NCBI RefSeq assembly: GCF_030463565.1
Contig: NC_134643.1
Span: 78,303,721-78,367,720 of the forward strand
Direction: 5' to 3'
Length of the DNA stretch: 64,000 nt
From: Pelecanus crispus
Taxonomy: Eukaryota > Chordata > Aves > Pelecaniformes > Pelecanidae
This document shows positions 1 through 11,748 of this stretch, one piece after another. A program made the translations under genes and the position numbers. The first letter of the stretch is position 1; the number at the start of each line of letters is the position of its first letter. A model generated the notes under the pieces. The model worked only from the letters and a program-made list of their open reading frames with translations, had not been told where the DNA came from and ran no database searches.

Positions 1-3000
1 AATATTCACATAGCTCTGTATACACTGCTCTGCACGATGGACCTACTGGTCTCCACAAGAGCCTGTACTCACTCATATTTATTAGCATTTATATCATGGT
101 TTTGATGCTTCCCAAAAACGATGCACCATTTTGCCTGAAATTCTGTAAGGTTTCAGAAAACTCCTCCTCCCTTCCCTCAGTATTTCTGGCATTAAGTCTG
201 CTATAGGAAAGGCTGCAGCTGGCGTTGAACCACCTGTACATGCCCTCTCACTGGAGAGGGGCTTCCCCTACAGCCTGGGACCTCACTCTGTGCCGCTCAC
301 CCGCTGCCGGCGAGGCAATGAGGGCTGCGGCTCTTCTCCCACTCACTCTGTATCTCATCGACTCTCTGAAATCAGCACGGTAGCTTTTCCTCCCTCATCA
401 ATGAAGATAGGCCAGTGCGTCCAGGGGACGAGTCAGAGCAGACACCATTTTTTCACTCCACGAAGAGTCTGGACTTCATACCAACCTTTTCCTTTGGGGG
501 GAACAAAAAGTGCATTAATCTACAGCGGTGCAGGAGCCAAGGCTGAAGAAAGCCAGACTGCAACCCAGGCCTGCTTGCTCTGCCTGGCAAAGACGAGCAG
601 CTCCGCACTCCTGCATGCTTGCTGCCTTCACTGCTGCTCAAATCCGCCTGCCAGGCTGCAGAAACCCGCTGCAACCCGGGAAGATGCTCACAGCATAGAT
701 GCTCCCGCAGCCCGCTGCAGGGTCCTGCAAAAGGTGGAGCACCGCAGCTTTCACTGAGAGAAAGGGGGAGAAGAAAGTATTAAACTGTATTTCCATGGAT
801 GCTTAGAAAACTTAGAAAGAAGAGAAAAAAGACAGGGAGGGTGATGTCTGAGATGCGGCAAAAAGCTACTGTAAATACTTGCTATTGATTTGCTGCGTCA
901 GCTCTCCTCTATTAGCCACGTTTGATCAGAACAGCAGTTATATCTCAGTTTTGTAGTTATATATCAGCTATATGCTTAAGTAATGCCTTAACATTTCTGC
1001 CCACTCCCTATTTTCTCAAGCCTCAGGTGTGTACTCTCCTGCCTCCCTTGCCCATCATTGTTTTTCGGTGTCTTGTTTCAAGCAAACACATTTTATTTGC
1101 ATTTGAAGCCTGCAGACTGGGTTTGTAATAGCTTCCAGAAACCACCTGGTAGCGGTGGACTTGGCAGTACTAGGTTAACAGTTGGACTTGATGATCTTAA
1201 AGGTCTTTTCCAACCTAAATGATTCTGTAATTCTGTGATCGTTTTCCATCAAAGCCGAGGGAATGAGATCCCGAGGCCAAGCAGCTTCTTCCCTGCCCTG
1301 CTCGGCCAAGAAAGCTTTCACACTTAATGCCGTGGCTCCATTCCTGCATATTGCAGCGGCCGTAAAACACAGCTCAGACAGCCTCAGACAGAAGCGAGTG
1401 CCAGATATGGATATCATAAAAGCAATTACCAGCGAGGCAGAAGAAACACAGGCAGGAGGAAGCCAGGAGCAGCAGGGATAGGCTGATTTTGGGAGATGGG
1501 GTGCTACGAGCAGCAGTTTGGGGAGCTGCAGGATGCCCCAGCTGTGCCCAGACCCACACTCAGTCTCACTGTGGCTAAAAACAGGTCAGTGCCAGGCACC
1601 CTGTATGATTTTATTATTAATTCCTCATGGAAACATTTACTGTTCAAAGCAGCACAAGTTAATGGCCGTGCAGGAAGAAACTTAGGAGTTTGGAGTGTGG
1701 GGCTTGGGGCAGCAGTGTCCCAGCTCTCTCTCCAGCCAGAGGGGACCCAGGCAACACCGACCAAATGCAAACGCCCCGCGGCTCCCCAGCCGGCTGCTCC
1801 CATGGGCCCAGCGCCTGGGTCTCTGCTGGCTGCGAAGGGAGCTCAGACACCGACCTGAGGCATTGATCTCAAACCAAATCCCAACAGCGGTGGCCGATCC
1901 ATGGTGCACGTCAGTATGAATGACGCCTACAGCCACGGTGTCCAAGAGCCTCAGCTCTCCATCCATCCCCAGTGGGTAGAGGAGCTGGAACTGGGAGAAT
2001 AGATTTGAATTAGTTGGTGCTGCCAGCAGGACTAGCACTGTAACATCAAAATAACCAGCAAAGGGCATAGGTGAGGGGGGAGCTGGTGTTCTGCATCAGG
2101 CTTCACCTGCATCCACGCCACCAGACGAGGCACCAGCCTCAGCCGGGATCTCACCCCGTACCAGCCATATGGGTGACAGGAGCACATCTCCCTAACTCCG
2201 GGAACAGGGAGGGAATTCTCTACGACTAATACGTGCTGGAGGCCTCCTGCTGCCACTGTGGAAACCGCCCTGGTATTTCTGAAAACTTGTAGACAACAAT
2301 TTTCACAAATAAATTTTGCACTCGTCTATTAGGCCTCGGAAAATTAAGCAAAATTGAGCACGGAACTGAAACTGGTATTAGTAAGTGGTATTAATGTCAT
2401 TAAAGAATGGGAGAAATGAAACCACTATAAATACACACAGCGCCTTAAAGGGTTGGCTTCATAATGTTAAAAATAGCCGCAAGGCAAATCACTTGAGGGG
2501 AAAGAAACAAAGCAGAAAAGCATGAGCGATAGAAGTGCTGAGAACAGGAGGTCAGAGGCTACAAAAGCTAGCGTTGCCTAATGGAAAAAATGATCGCTGA
2601 GAGATGAGCAGAGATAGCTCTAGACAGAAAAAAGATGTGGGGGGAGAGGAGGAGAAGGCGATGTGAGCAAACATGACAGAGAAGGTAAAATTCCTGAGGG
2701 ACACAGGACATAGTTAATACTGTCCCGTTAGGAAGGATAAAGAGGTTGTAAAGTGAAGAGGATGAGCAGGGAAGTTCGTGGAAGCCATTTTTTGCCTGTG
2801 ATGCTGTTCCAGGACCTTCTGCTTCTGCAGATGATGGTCCACTTTGGTGGGTTGATGCCCGCCACTCGCTTCTGCCCACCTGCGCACCTCCTGGGTTTCT
2901 GCTCAGTCGCCCCTCCAGCGACTTCTGGCAAAAACCAGTTCAAACCCCGGAGGCTCTCGAGTCCGGGTCTTCTGCATCTCCCAGGCCAGGAGTGGTGAGT

Positions 3001-4631
3001 CGTCGGTCCTTCCCCTGCCTTGATGCCCTGTCCTGGGTTTCCAGTCACCGTCTGTCTCCTTGCTGTGACAGAAAGCCCAGGGCAGGGAGGCGGGAGGGCA
3101 CAAGCCCGGGGTGACCGGGCGAGAGCTGCCGGAAAGGCTGCAAATGACTGCCAGAGCACGAAGTCTTTTGCCCATACCTCCAAGGTCCTCCCATCGCCTG
3201 GCACCAAGCTAAAAGCTCCTCTGGGGAGCTCCCGTGACAGACACCCCTGCCATCACCCCAGCCAGGCGCAGGGAGGACGAGGTGCATCCTTCTAGGAGCG
3301 GTTTTCTTCCTTCTAGCCCTGGCAGCCTGGAATGGCCCCAGCCACCCCAGCAGCGCAGCCCCCTCCTGCTGTGGCCATCGCTTCTCGGCACTTGCATTTA
3401 GAAAAAAAAGCGGCTGTCAAAAACCCAACCAAAACAAGGGAGGCTTGACAAAACTTGCTCCCCTCCTAAGGAAGGAACGCGAGGCAATGCCACACGGTGA
3501 CAGAGAAGTCCCTCGGGCAGGTAAAACACTGCGCAAGAGGGCGAGATGTTCACCGAGCAAAAGTGGGATGCCAGAGTCTGGACAAGCTATCATGTACGCC
3601 TTTTAATCAAGTATTGCCCCATCTTGGCCAGCTGAACTGGTTGGCATTCATTTAGTAGAAGTATCAGTAGGATGAAAGACACATATAAGGTGCATCTTGT
3701 GCAGGGGGGGCGGGGACAATCAAACAACATTTGCTTTTATGTATTTTAAGTCAAATTTCCCCAATTTCATTGATAATGCCTCACAAATCATAAAGCAAAA
3801 GAAATACCCTAGCTTTTTGCATGCTGTTGATGTATTTTGTCTCCATTTTTCAATTGGTTTGCTCATAAGAGCAGACTGGTTTAATTTTGTGTTTTCATGA
3901 ATTAGCATAGTTAATGTTTTTAACAAATTTTTAACCTCAAATCCTGCTTCAGTAAGATGAAATAAGACTTGACCAATTTCTCAGACTCAGGGCAAAGAGC
4001 TTTGTAAGGTTTTAACATCTTCACACCACACAGTGAATTTCAGAAAATAACCACTGAATAACTTTGTAAATAGAAAACTTCCTTTCATTTTCTAATGTGG
4101 TTGGATACACGTAGGTAATCATGCTATGATTTAAATAATTATTTTGGCAATTGACTTAGCACTTAAAATGACCGCAGCAGTTCGTACCTCTAAGCTACAA
4201 CACAGGAAAGATTATCTAAGCTGGAAGTTTCCTGAAAACCTTTTAACAAACTTCCTAGCTGTAAGAACAAAACCAAGCATCACACCACCACCCCCAAACC
4301 CTGGAGACCATACAAAGCAGAACCACCTTGTGCATGGTGGTCCTTTACTCCCCCGAATAAGCACCCCTCCCACCCTGAGCAGCACCCAACACACAGCTCT
4401 GCTTCCAGTCAGGAACTGCCAAGATGGGTCCGAAGGATTTAAGGACTTCACGTAATAAAAAGAAAAATCATTTCAATGTTATTCGACCCAGAAGTACCCA
4501 AACCCTGCTTTCATCCCCTACATTTTCCCTTCAGATATGACTTATTTTTGCCCAAAAGAGGTATTTTCAGTATAAACTCACAGACACACTTCTTCTTCCC
4601 CCCAAGAGCAGGATGTTTGGGTTCACTTTAT
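1..4631. other. Intergenic region, no gene recognised
   Basis: This stretch lies beyond the 3' end of ARFGAP3. The first 3.6 kb are relatively GC-rich and hold many short overlapping reading frames on both strands (longest about 155-159 codons at 290-757 and 2728-3207), none of which resembles a protein I know or shows exon-like borders. After about 3.6 kb the base composition becomes AT-rich. The only recognisable element is the CR1 3' end at 1150-1240. In human the next gene on this side is A4GALT, but no glycosyltransferase reading frame is visible here. Confidence 0.6.
1150..1240 (+). mobile_element. CR1 LINE 3'-end fragment
   Basis: The block from the GTGGACTTGGCAGTACTAGG stretch through TTGGACTTGATGATCTTAAA and the following TCTTTTCCAACCT closely matches the 3' end of the larger CR1 copy at 56735-57726 in this window (positions 57634-57715). 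It ends in the degenerate ATTCTGT repeats typical of the CR1 tail. It is a 5'-truncated dead copy of about 90 bp with no coding content. Confidence 0.8.
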
Positions 4632-4636
4632 CATTG
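4632..4636 (+). repeat. Target-site duplication, left copy (CATTG)
   Basis: CATTG here directly precedes the LTR that begins TGTCCTGG, and the same five bases follow the LTR end at 5192-5196. A 5-bp duplication is usual for ERVL-type elements. Confidence 0.85.
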
Positions 4637-4870
4637 TGTCCTGGTTTCAGCTGGGATAGAGTTAATTTTCTTCCTAGTAGCAGGCATAGTGCTGTGTTTT
4701 GGATTTAGTAGGAGAAGAATGCTGATAACATGCTGATGTTTCAGTTGTTGCTAAGTATGCTAGTCAAGGACTTTTCAGCTTCCCATGCTCTGCCAGGTGC
4801 ACAAGAAACTGGGAGGGGGCACAGCCAGAATAGTTGGTGCAAACTGACCAAAGGGCTATTCCATACCATA

Positions 4871-4878
4871 TGACGTCA
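4871..4878. promoter_or_regulatory. Perfect CRE octamer in LTR copy 1
   Basis: TGACGTCA is the palindromic CREB/ATF site, sitting 8 bases before the TATATAA of the LTR. The sister LTR has TGACATCA at the matching place (7351-7358), so only this copy keeps the full palindrome. Activity is inferred, not shown. Confidence 0.6.
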
Positions 4879-4885
4879 TGCTCAG

Positions 4886-4892
4886 TATATAA
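4886..4892 (+). promoter_or_regulatory. TATA element of LTR copy 1
   Basis: TATATAA followed by an ACTGGGGG block. The same arrangement occurs in copy 2 at about 7366. It marks the probable U3/R region of the LTR promoter, read on the plus strand. Confidence 0.55.
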
Positions 4893-4912
4893 ACTGGGGG
4901 GAGTTGGCCGGG

Positions 4913-4930
4913 GAGCAGCGATCGCTGCTC
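4913..4930. repeat. 18-bp perfect palindrome in LTR copy 1
   Basis: GAGCAGCGATCGCTGCTC reads the same on both strands. It lies about 20 bases after the TATA element, so it would fall near the start of the LTR transcript. In copy 2 the outer base pair is broken (GGGCAGCGATCGCTGCTC), leaving a shorter palindrome. Confidence 0.8.
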
Positions 4931-5191
4931 AGGAGCTGTCTGGGTATCGGTCGGCAGGTGGTGAGCAATTGCATTGTGCATCACTTGCTTTGTATATTAT
5001 TATTATTATTATTTTATTGTTACTATTATCATTACTATTTTACTTTATTTCAGTTATTAAGCGGTTCTTATCTCAACCCGGGAGTGTTTCTCACTCTCAC
5101 TCCTCCAATTCTCTCCCCCATCCCATCGGGGCAGGGGGAGTGAGCGAGCGGCTGCGTGGTGCTTAGTGCTGGCTGGGGCTAAACCACGACA

Positions 5192-5196
5192 CATTG
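5192..5196 (+). repeat. Target-site duplication, right copy (CATTG)
   Basis: Matches 4632-4636 on the other side of the solo LTR. Confidence 0.85.
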
Positions 5197-7084
5197 TTAT
5201 GTGCCTTAATTCTGCCCCTTCAAATCTATAATCCCAGGTTTCCTTCACCTTTCAAGGGCAGTCGAAAGCAGGGGTTTGGGAACACTACAATGGCGTGCCT
5301 AAGTTCTTCACCTGGCCTTCACAAACCAGATAATGGTGGTGGTGCTCACCTACAGCACTGATCTTCAGAGATGAACTGGACCTCTCGTCAAGTCTCAGGA
5401 GGGACTTCTCTCAGTGCAGTGAAATCCTGTTTTCCGTTGCATTTATAGAAGCGGGACAGCAATGTGCAGATTTCCTTAGACCCACTGGGTAACTGGATGT
5501 TGCTGCTTGAGTACCCACAATTTTAGTCATCCCTAATAAAGAGCAGACCCCGCAGGCTGGGACATCAGAAAACTTCCCTCAGATATGATGGCAGCATTTT
5601 GTCTCCATGGCCATTAACAGCTGCCAGGTAGGTCTGATGAGCACCTTTGAAACACAGCTCAGAGCAAAGCCCTCCTGAGTTTGTAAAGAAACTAAAACAG
5701 CTGGGGGGGTGTCAGTGGTCTCATTTTCTCCTCACTGAATTTAGCAAAGGGTTTGAGACAGCAAAAAATTACGGAGAAAAACATCGGCTTATTTTTAAAA
5801 CTAAGACAATTTTGTGTTAATCAGAATCAGACAAAGGCAAATTGTTTATTTCTCAATTCAGCCAACCTGGGGAAGAGAGGAAGAGCTCTTTCCCCTAAGA
5901 AAAACCCAGCCTTGATGAGCATTACCCTGGGTCTCAAGCCAGGATGCTGTGATCACCTTCATTCTCTTCATGAAGGTCAACTCCCAAAATCTTAGGAAAA
6001 GTCACCAAGCATAGCCATGACTTCATTTTACCTGGCTGGGAAAGCCCACTCCAGCAGTTGCCCCCTCAGTTCACCAACCTCCGCTGCGACTATATTGTTC
6101 TGAAAAACTGGTTCACTTAAATGATCTTCAGAGCACCTGAACCAAACCCATCCCTGAAGCTGCGCTGCCTCTCAGTTTGGTTTTCCCTACCCAGCTTGTT
6201 CTAACCTTGAACAGGAGGGCAGGGAAAGAGGGTGACAAGAGCGTAGCCCAGGAGCAGGAAAGGGGCACGTACCAAAAAACCCACTGCTAAATCCATCATT
6301 AGATTACTATGACGCAAGGAGCAGCATCTGCCTTATCTTAATAAGGCTCTCAGTTCCACGTCAGTTATTCCCTGTTGCAATCAGGTATTAAAAATGCACT
6401 CCTCTTGGGTAGATGTTTGGTGTTAATTAAGATCCTAGTTAGAAAGTTCACCTATAGCTTTGCATTTCCTTTATTTTCTGATGTTCTTGATTCTGAGGTG
6501 AAAAGGGTGGTATTTAGTATTACAGAACATAACAGTCATCTTCAGATATTGAAAACAAGGACCTGCAAATGTGGACTGGAAAATACATGCAGTCCAGCCC
6601 GTTACAAATACAATACAGCCCATTCACTTCCAGTTGGGCAAGTTTCTTGTGAACTGTGCGTCTCCAAAGCATCCTATTAATGCTTCTGGATCTCCCAGTA
6701 TTGCTCACATTTGTAATTGCATTAATCATGAATCATTACTGTGTCAAGTAATTTTGATATAAACAGGAAAGAACTGTCACACAAATAGGAAACATTATGA
6801 GCACGTTATGTATTACCAGAAAGGAATGCAGAAATTCATGTCAATATAATGAGAAAACTGAAAAAAGCAAGCAGGTATCTCTTCAATAGCTGCTGCTATA
6901 CTTCAGAAATCCAGCTCTACATCAGCTTTTAAAAGGGATTCCTATGCAGAGTTAAAAGTATTATCTCATGCCCAAGCACTATGAGCTTCACTGGCTGCCT
7001 TTCAATGGAGTCACTGCTCAGTCAGAGATTGCACGGAGTGTGGGGGATGAGTATGTGTGGATAACAAATTAAATCTTTCTCTGA
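5197..7084. other. Intergenic spacer between the two solo LTRs
   Basis: About 1.9 kb of ordinary unique sequence. It holds no gag, pol or env reading frame, which together with the different target-site duplications shows that the two LTRs are not the ends of one provirus. Small reading frames (for example 5753-5995 and 6375-6680) look incidental. Confidence 0.65.
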
Positions 7085-7089
7085 GGAAA
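7085..7089 (+). repeat. Target-site duplication, left copy (GGAAA)
   Basis: GGAAA before LTR copy 2 is repeated at 7668-7672. Confidence 0.85.
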
Positions 7090-7667
7090 TGTCCTGGTTT
7101 CGGCTGGGATAGAGTTAATTTTCTTCCTAGTAGCTGGCATAGTGCTGTGGTTTGGATTTAGTATGAGAATAATGCTGATAACACACTGATGTTTTTAGTT
7201 GTTGCTAAGTACTGCTTATGCTGGTCAAGGACTTTTCAGCTTCCCCTGCTCTGCCAGGCGCACAAGAGCTGAGAGGGGGCACAGCCAGGACAGCTGACCC
7301 AAACCCAGGACAGCTGGCCCAAAGTGGCCAAAGGGCTATGCCATACCATATGACATCATGCTCAGTATATAAACTGGGGGGAGCTGGCCGGGGGGCAGCG
7401 ATCGCTGCTCAGGGACTGGCTGGGCGTCAGTCGGTGGGTGGTGAGCAATTGCATCACTTGTTTTTCCTGAGTTTTGTTCCTCCCTCTCATTGTTTTCCTT
7501 TTCATTACAATTTATTATTTTATTTCAACTATTACACTGTTCTTAGCTCAACCCACAAGTTTTCTTACTTTTGCTCTTCAGATTCTCTCCCCCATCCCAC
7601 TGGGGGGGTGGAGGGTGAGCGCGCGGCTGCATGGTGCTTGGCTGCCAACTGTGGTTAAACCATGACA
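7090..7667 (+). mobile_element. Solo LTR of an endogenous retrovirus (ERVL-like), copy 2
   Basis: A 578-bp block with TGTCCTGGTTTC at the left end and AACCATGACA at the right end, flanked by GGAAA duplications. It is strongly similar to copy 1 along its whole length and in the same orientation. It differs by a 20-bp internal duplication (starting at 7285 and again at 7305, CCAGGACAGCTG core), a changed CRE (TGACATCA) and a different pyrimidine-rich stretch near 7460-7540. The TATA element follows at about 7366. No coding sequence is attached. Confidence 0.88.
7285..7324 (+). repeat. 20-bp tandem duplication inside LTR copy 2
   Basis: Two near-identical 20-base units, CCAGGACAGCTGACCCAAAC and the next with CTGGCC in place of CTGACC. 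Copy 1 has only one diverged unit here, so the duplication separates the two LTR lineages. Confidence 0.75.
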
Positions 7668-7672
7668 GGAAA
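7668..7672 (+). repeat. Target-site duplication, right copy (GGAAA)
   Basis: Matches 7085-7089. Confidence 0.85.
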
Positions 7673-10600
7673 CATTGGCAATCTCCTTCTCCTTTTATAA
7701 TTTTCAGTAATAGGTCCTAGGTCTTTCCCTGCTCTGGGACATGTTTTGTCAGGCAGCTGGTCTTTACAGACAATGACAAAGGAGCTTCTCTTAGCAAGGC
7801 TACTGCATCAGCACCTTCCCTCTCTATACACCAAACCTCTGAAGCGCTGGATAGAGGCAAGTAGTGGAATGGCAACACATTCATCAGTGTGATTTCATTC
7901 TGGAAAATATATCTATGTAATTTCTGATCAAGCTGTTCTGCTAGTCCTTCTCACATCCACAAAGCACTGCACCATGTTCATCTCTCTAAGGGCTTTGTCC
8001 CCTTAATCATTACGGTAACAGAAACCAAGAGAAAAACCACATCAATTTATAAATACAAACGCTGGTTTATATTGATTGGCTCGAGTTGATGAACCAATAA
8101 AGCATTTGACTTAAAACTTCAGACTGCAGAATCCTCTGTTCTCACGCTATAGTATCCTACACTGTTGGGATGGGAACATCTCCATGTCCCCATCACCAAA
8201 CCTGCCTCCTGCGTACCCAAATCTTCTGCACCTTGTCTCAAGGATACTTCTGCTGTATGCCTTCTCAAACCAGCCTGTCAACAACATATTTTCTCCACCC
8301 TTCACCAAGGAAAGCCACAGCTCTTCCATACCGATCTCCCAGTTAAGCGATACTGTAAGCATATGGAACATCAGTACAAATGGTGGGGAGTAGGTATCCA
8401 TATTGCTCAATGTAAAGCAGCTACACGGGGCCCAATCCAGGTGCCCACTTGTAGATACTTTAGATGCCCTTGTGTTCGCGATTGATGCCGCAGCACTACA
8501 GGAGACCCACACCTTCTGGTGTTGCCGCCAGCGATCAGGCAAGGTATGCTAAGACTTCTCTAATGGCAACAGATGTCGGTAAGTAGGCAACTGATTTGAA
8601 CTCTCACTGGCTAGGATACAGAAATAGTTACCTTTAAGATCAAAACCTGCTTTTAGAGACAGCTGAAGAGAACAGAGAGGTCAGACTAACCACACAAAAT
8701 CCAAAGCTACAAATGAGGAAGTAAGTGTTGCAGAGCTTCAGTATGGAGCTGCAAGCTAAGCTGAAGGTGGAGAGAAGTTCCAAGTCCTCTGTTGCTCCTT
8801 GCCTTTTCTCTCTAGAAACAGGGAGGTTGTTGAAGAAGGTGCACCCTTAGAAGCTTGCAAACTGGAGGCCAAGCTGTTCTTGCATAGTTTGCAAACAGGA
8901 CGGACACAACCCTGTACTTACCCAGCAAGCACCACAAGGCTCTCTGTACTGCTTCGACAGGGCTATACTCTCTGTTTTCACATCTTCTTGGGAAGAAAGC
9001 GACAGTGCTTACCACGTAAAGGGAAAGAAAAGTCTCACAGAAATGGAAGTTGAAAAAGAACTAGGAGATCATACTGCTTTCTGTGGGAGACCACATGGCT
9101 AGACTCCCTTTGAAGATTTAAAAAAAATAGACACTAAGAGCAAATTTAAATTGAAAGCACTAAAATTAGAAGTAACACACTGACAGTTACAGCTGATCTT
9201 GCAAGAAGACAAAGGCAGCGCTACTGTTTGTCTTATAACTTCAGTTATATGCAGCAGGACAAAGGACAACTGCCATTTTTCTGTTTTGTACCACCTCAGC
9301 AACCTCCAGGTCTGTAGGACAGCAGTTTGACCATTACTGACCAAAGAGAATCCAGTCTCATATGCATGGATATAGAAAAAAAAGCTAATTTGCGTAGAAA
9401 CCCCTCAAAACCAAATCAAGCACGCACCATTTCTGTGGTCTTCAGCTTCACCCTTGATTTACAATGACAGCTAGACTTGACTGAAGAGCAGGACAAGAGC
9501 AGTGTTAAAATACACGTAGCTAAAGCAACGTTTACAGACTCCCAAGCTATGGAGTCACTCAGCCCACTCTTGCACTACAAAATCCTTCCAAAGCAATAAG
9601 CTTAAATCAGCATCAAAACGGCCCTGGAATTGCTTCTCCCAGCAGTGGAACAAACTGATGTGAAGCAGACCAGAATGACAGCATTGAGCATTTCCCATTT
9701 TGCAAAAAGCAAGAGAAACAGACAGTAACAATATTCCCCCCTCCACCCTTCACAGTTTAGTCAGGGAAGGAGAGTAAAAGTCTCTGCATCAAATTAATGC
9801 TGGTTCTGCTGTTTTAACAACTAACTATGAACATTTTTCTAACCCTTTCAATTTAACCTACAAAAATAAACTCTCTGAAAAATAAAGTAATAATAAATAA
9901 AATGAAAACTTAAATTAATTTTATTAAAATAAAATTTTAATATTTTTAAATTAATTAAATTTAAAATGAATATTTAAAAATTATTAAAATTAAGTAATAA
10001 TAAATAAAGTAAAAATAAATAAATAAAAAATAAATAATCCTCTTTCCCCTCCCCTTATATGCAGTTTAAGAGGAGGAAAGTTTAACTTGAATGGTTCACA
10101 GTTGCTGCTGCCATCATTCAGTTCCAGTTTTGAAAAAGCTGGATGTATAACTGTAGTAAGAGAGGATTAAGGGAAGAACAACTGCAACAAAACGCAACTG
10201 GCGACCAGTGCCAAGTTTCACTTGGAAACTTGTCAGAAAAACAGAGCCAATACCTGGTTTTATCACGCATTCTAAACTCTGTGATGTTTGCAGCGGCATC
10301 AGTCATTGTCCCTCTTATCAGAGGGTGACAAACACGTTTGAAGGCAAAAGATGAGAGAAAGGAGAAGGCCACACAAGAAAGCAGGAATGCAAACCTCATT
10401 TTAGGTTTAGACTTTTTCTCCCTTTGATCCTGCCCAATCAAATCCTGCAGGATCAGAGGTGCCATGGCATCCTGAAGTCCCAGGAGACTAGAGGAGTTCA
10501 AGCTGGCTCTTCCAGCGTACACGGCAACCCCTTCCCACCTCTATTTGATGAAATGCAGTGACAGCTCATGGGTTTATTAAAGACGCAAACAGGTGTACTG

Positions 10601-11742
10601 GGGGTCAGGAGTTACTCATCCAGCCGTTACGTCAAGAGAACGTATTAGCAGTACGCAGGTTGCCATAGAGAATCTGCAACAACAAATCCAATTTATGTTG
10701 AACTGCACAACATTCCTGAAAATGCTGAATTGTCGTTCACTGGTAAGAGAACTTTGTGATGTAATCTTCAGATTGCAGCAAAGAGGAAAAAGTTTATACG
10801 CCTGTTAGAGAGTTGCATATGTTTTACGGCACGTAAGATAACCCCATAGTCGTCTCCTCCTAGAATTTCTTCTTATTTTGTACTGAATTTGATCTGTGAG
10901 TGGTTCTCTGTATTGCAGTCATGCATTAAAAATATGCACACAATTCTTTCAATGTAGGTGATCTCACATTTTCATATATAAGAAACCACAGGAGGGGACA
11001 GAACTACATTTTGTTATACTTCACTGTCTTAATTTAAGCAACTGCATCCATACACAGATGTCTAAATATGCAGCCTAGTTATCAGAGGAGCATGTCTTTG
11101 CAAGTCACAGGATGCTGTTGGTATATGGCAACTCTGAAAATCAGACCACTTATTACTTGTAATAGATTTACTACTGTGTGTAGACTTAACTGAAAGAGTA
11201 ATTTGAAAACTGAGAATCCTTACCTGTAATTAGAGAAAACCAAAGCAAGCCCTGACCAGTACATTTTCTTGTTATATTAGCAAAATCATCTCTACAGGGT
11301 GGGAAAGGAGAAAACAAAGCAAGTCTTTGGTTGTAAAGCTCTGCAGTTAAGCAGAACAAATGCTTATCTTGTACTACTCTCAAAAAAGAAAGATCATTTT
11401 TGGATCAATAAATCTAAAACCCAACATCCACCAGAGGAAGTTACCAGAACTGAGTTAGATAGAAGAGGCAGCTAGAAATTAAAAAACGAATACAGCTATA
11501 CTGCTAACTATATTTCAACACAGCATTTCAATACAGTAACTTATTTTCTACCCCAGCCTTAGTGTTCTGATTTCTAAATCACTATAGCAATTTAATAAGA
11601 AAGCTAGTTTCACTAATTGAAATTAAAGGCTAATTCTACCAGACCATTGTATAGACAGAATACAGATGGCAGTATTTAGAAAGCTGGAGACTGGTGTCTG
11701 CACATAGAAATTTAATTAAAAAATGAGTTTATATCAACTGTT
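7673..11742. other. Intergenic region downstream of ARFGAP3
   Basis: No gene is recognised. The reading frames at 8147-8542 (minus) and 10118-10522 (minus) are over 100 codons but have no family resemblance and no exon borders that I can support. An almost pure AT stretch occupies 9846-10036. The sequence merges on the right with the putative ARFGAP3 3' UTR. Confidence 0.55.
9846..10036. repeat. AT-only low-complexity tract
   Basis: About 190 bases made almost only of A and T, with many short TTAAAT/AATAAA-like words and partial self-complementarity (for example TTTTATTAAAATAAAATTTT). It is a low-complexity tract rather than a gene or a defined transposon. Confidence 0.75.
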
Positions 11743-11748
11743 TTTATT
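11743..11748 (-). promoter_or_regulatory. ARFGAP3: Candidate ARFGAP3 polyadenylation signal (AATAAA on minus strand)
   Basis: TTTATT on the plus strand reads AATAAA on the transcript strand, about 1.06 kb after the stop codon. It is the first canonical hexamer I see downstream of the stop. ATTAAA variants occur earlier, at 12236-12241 and 12011-12016, and could give shorter 3' ends. Confidence 0.45.

Larger units (their letters stand above)
4637..5191 (+). mobile_element. Solo LTR of an endogenous retrovirus (ERVL-like), copy 1
   Basis: A 555-bp block begins TGTCCTGGTTTC and ends AACCACGACA (TG...CA termini), flanked by the 5-bp duplication CATTG. It is clearly homologous to copy 2 at 7090-7667. 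It contains a TATA element (TATATAA, 4886-4892), a perfect CRE octamer TGACGTCA (4871-4878), an 18-bp perfect palindrome (4913-4930) and an internal ATT-rich stretch near 5000-5050. There is no retroviral coding sequence beside it, so it is a solo LTR left by recombination. The family assignment rests on the 5-bp duplication and on my recognition of a common bird LTR; I do not give a library name. Confidence 0.88.

Noticed and set aside
290-757. 155-codon frame near the left edge
   Set aside because: No resemblance to known proteins, overlapped by other frames and in moderately GC-rich sequence; likely chance.
2728-3207. 159-codon minus-strand frame
   Set aside because: Low-complexity composition and no recognisable domain; no support for a gene.
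5197-7084. Possible internal region of an endogenous retrovirus between the two LTRs
   Set aside because: Different target-site duplications and no gag/pol/env-like frames; the LTRs are independent solo copies.
10118-10522. 134-codon minus-strand frame with a hydrophobic stretch
   Set aside because: The hydrophobic part could pass for a signal or membrane segment, but nothing else supports a gene and the frame begins and ends in ordinary intergenic sequence.
1-11742. A4GALT, the neighbour expected from human gene order
   Set aside because: Its single large coding exon is not present in the window; it may lie further left.
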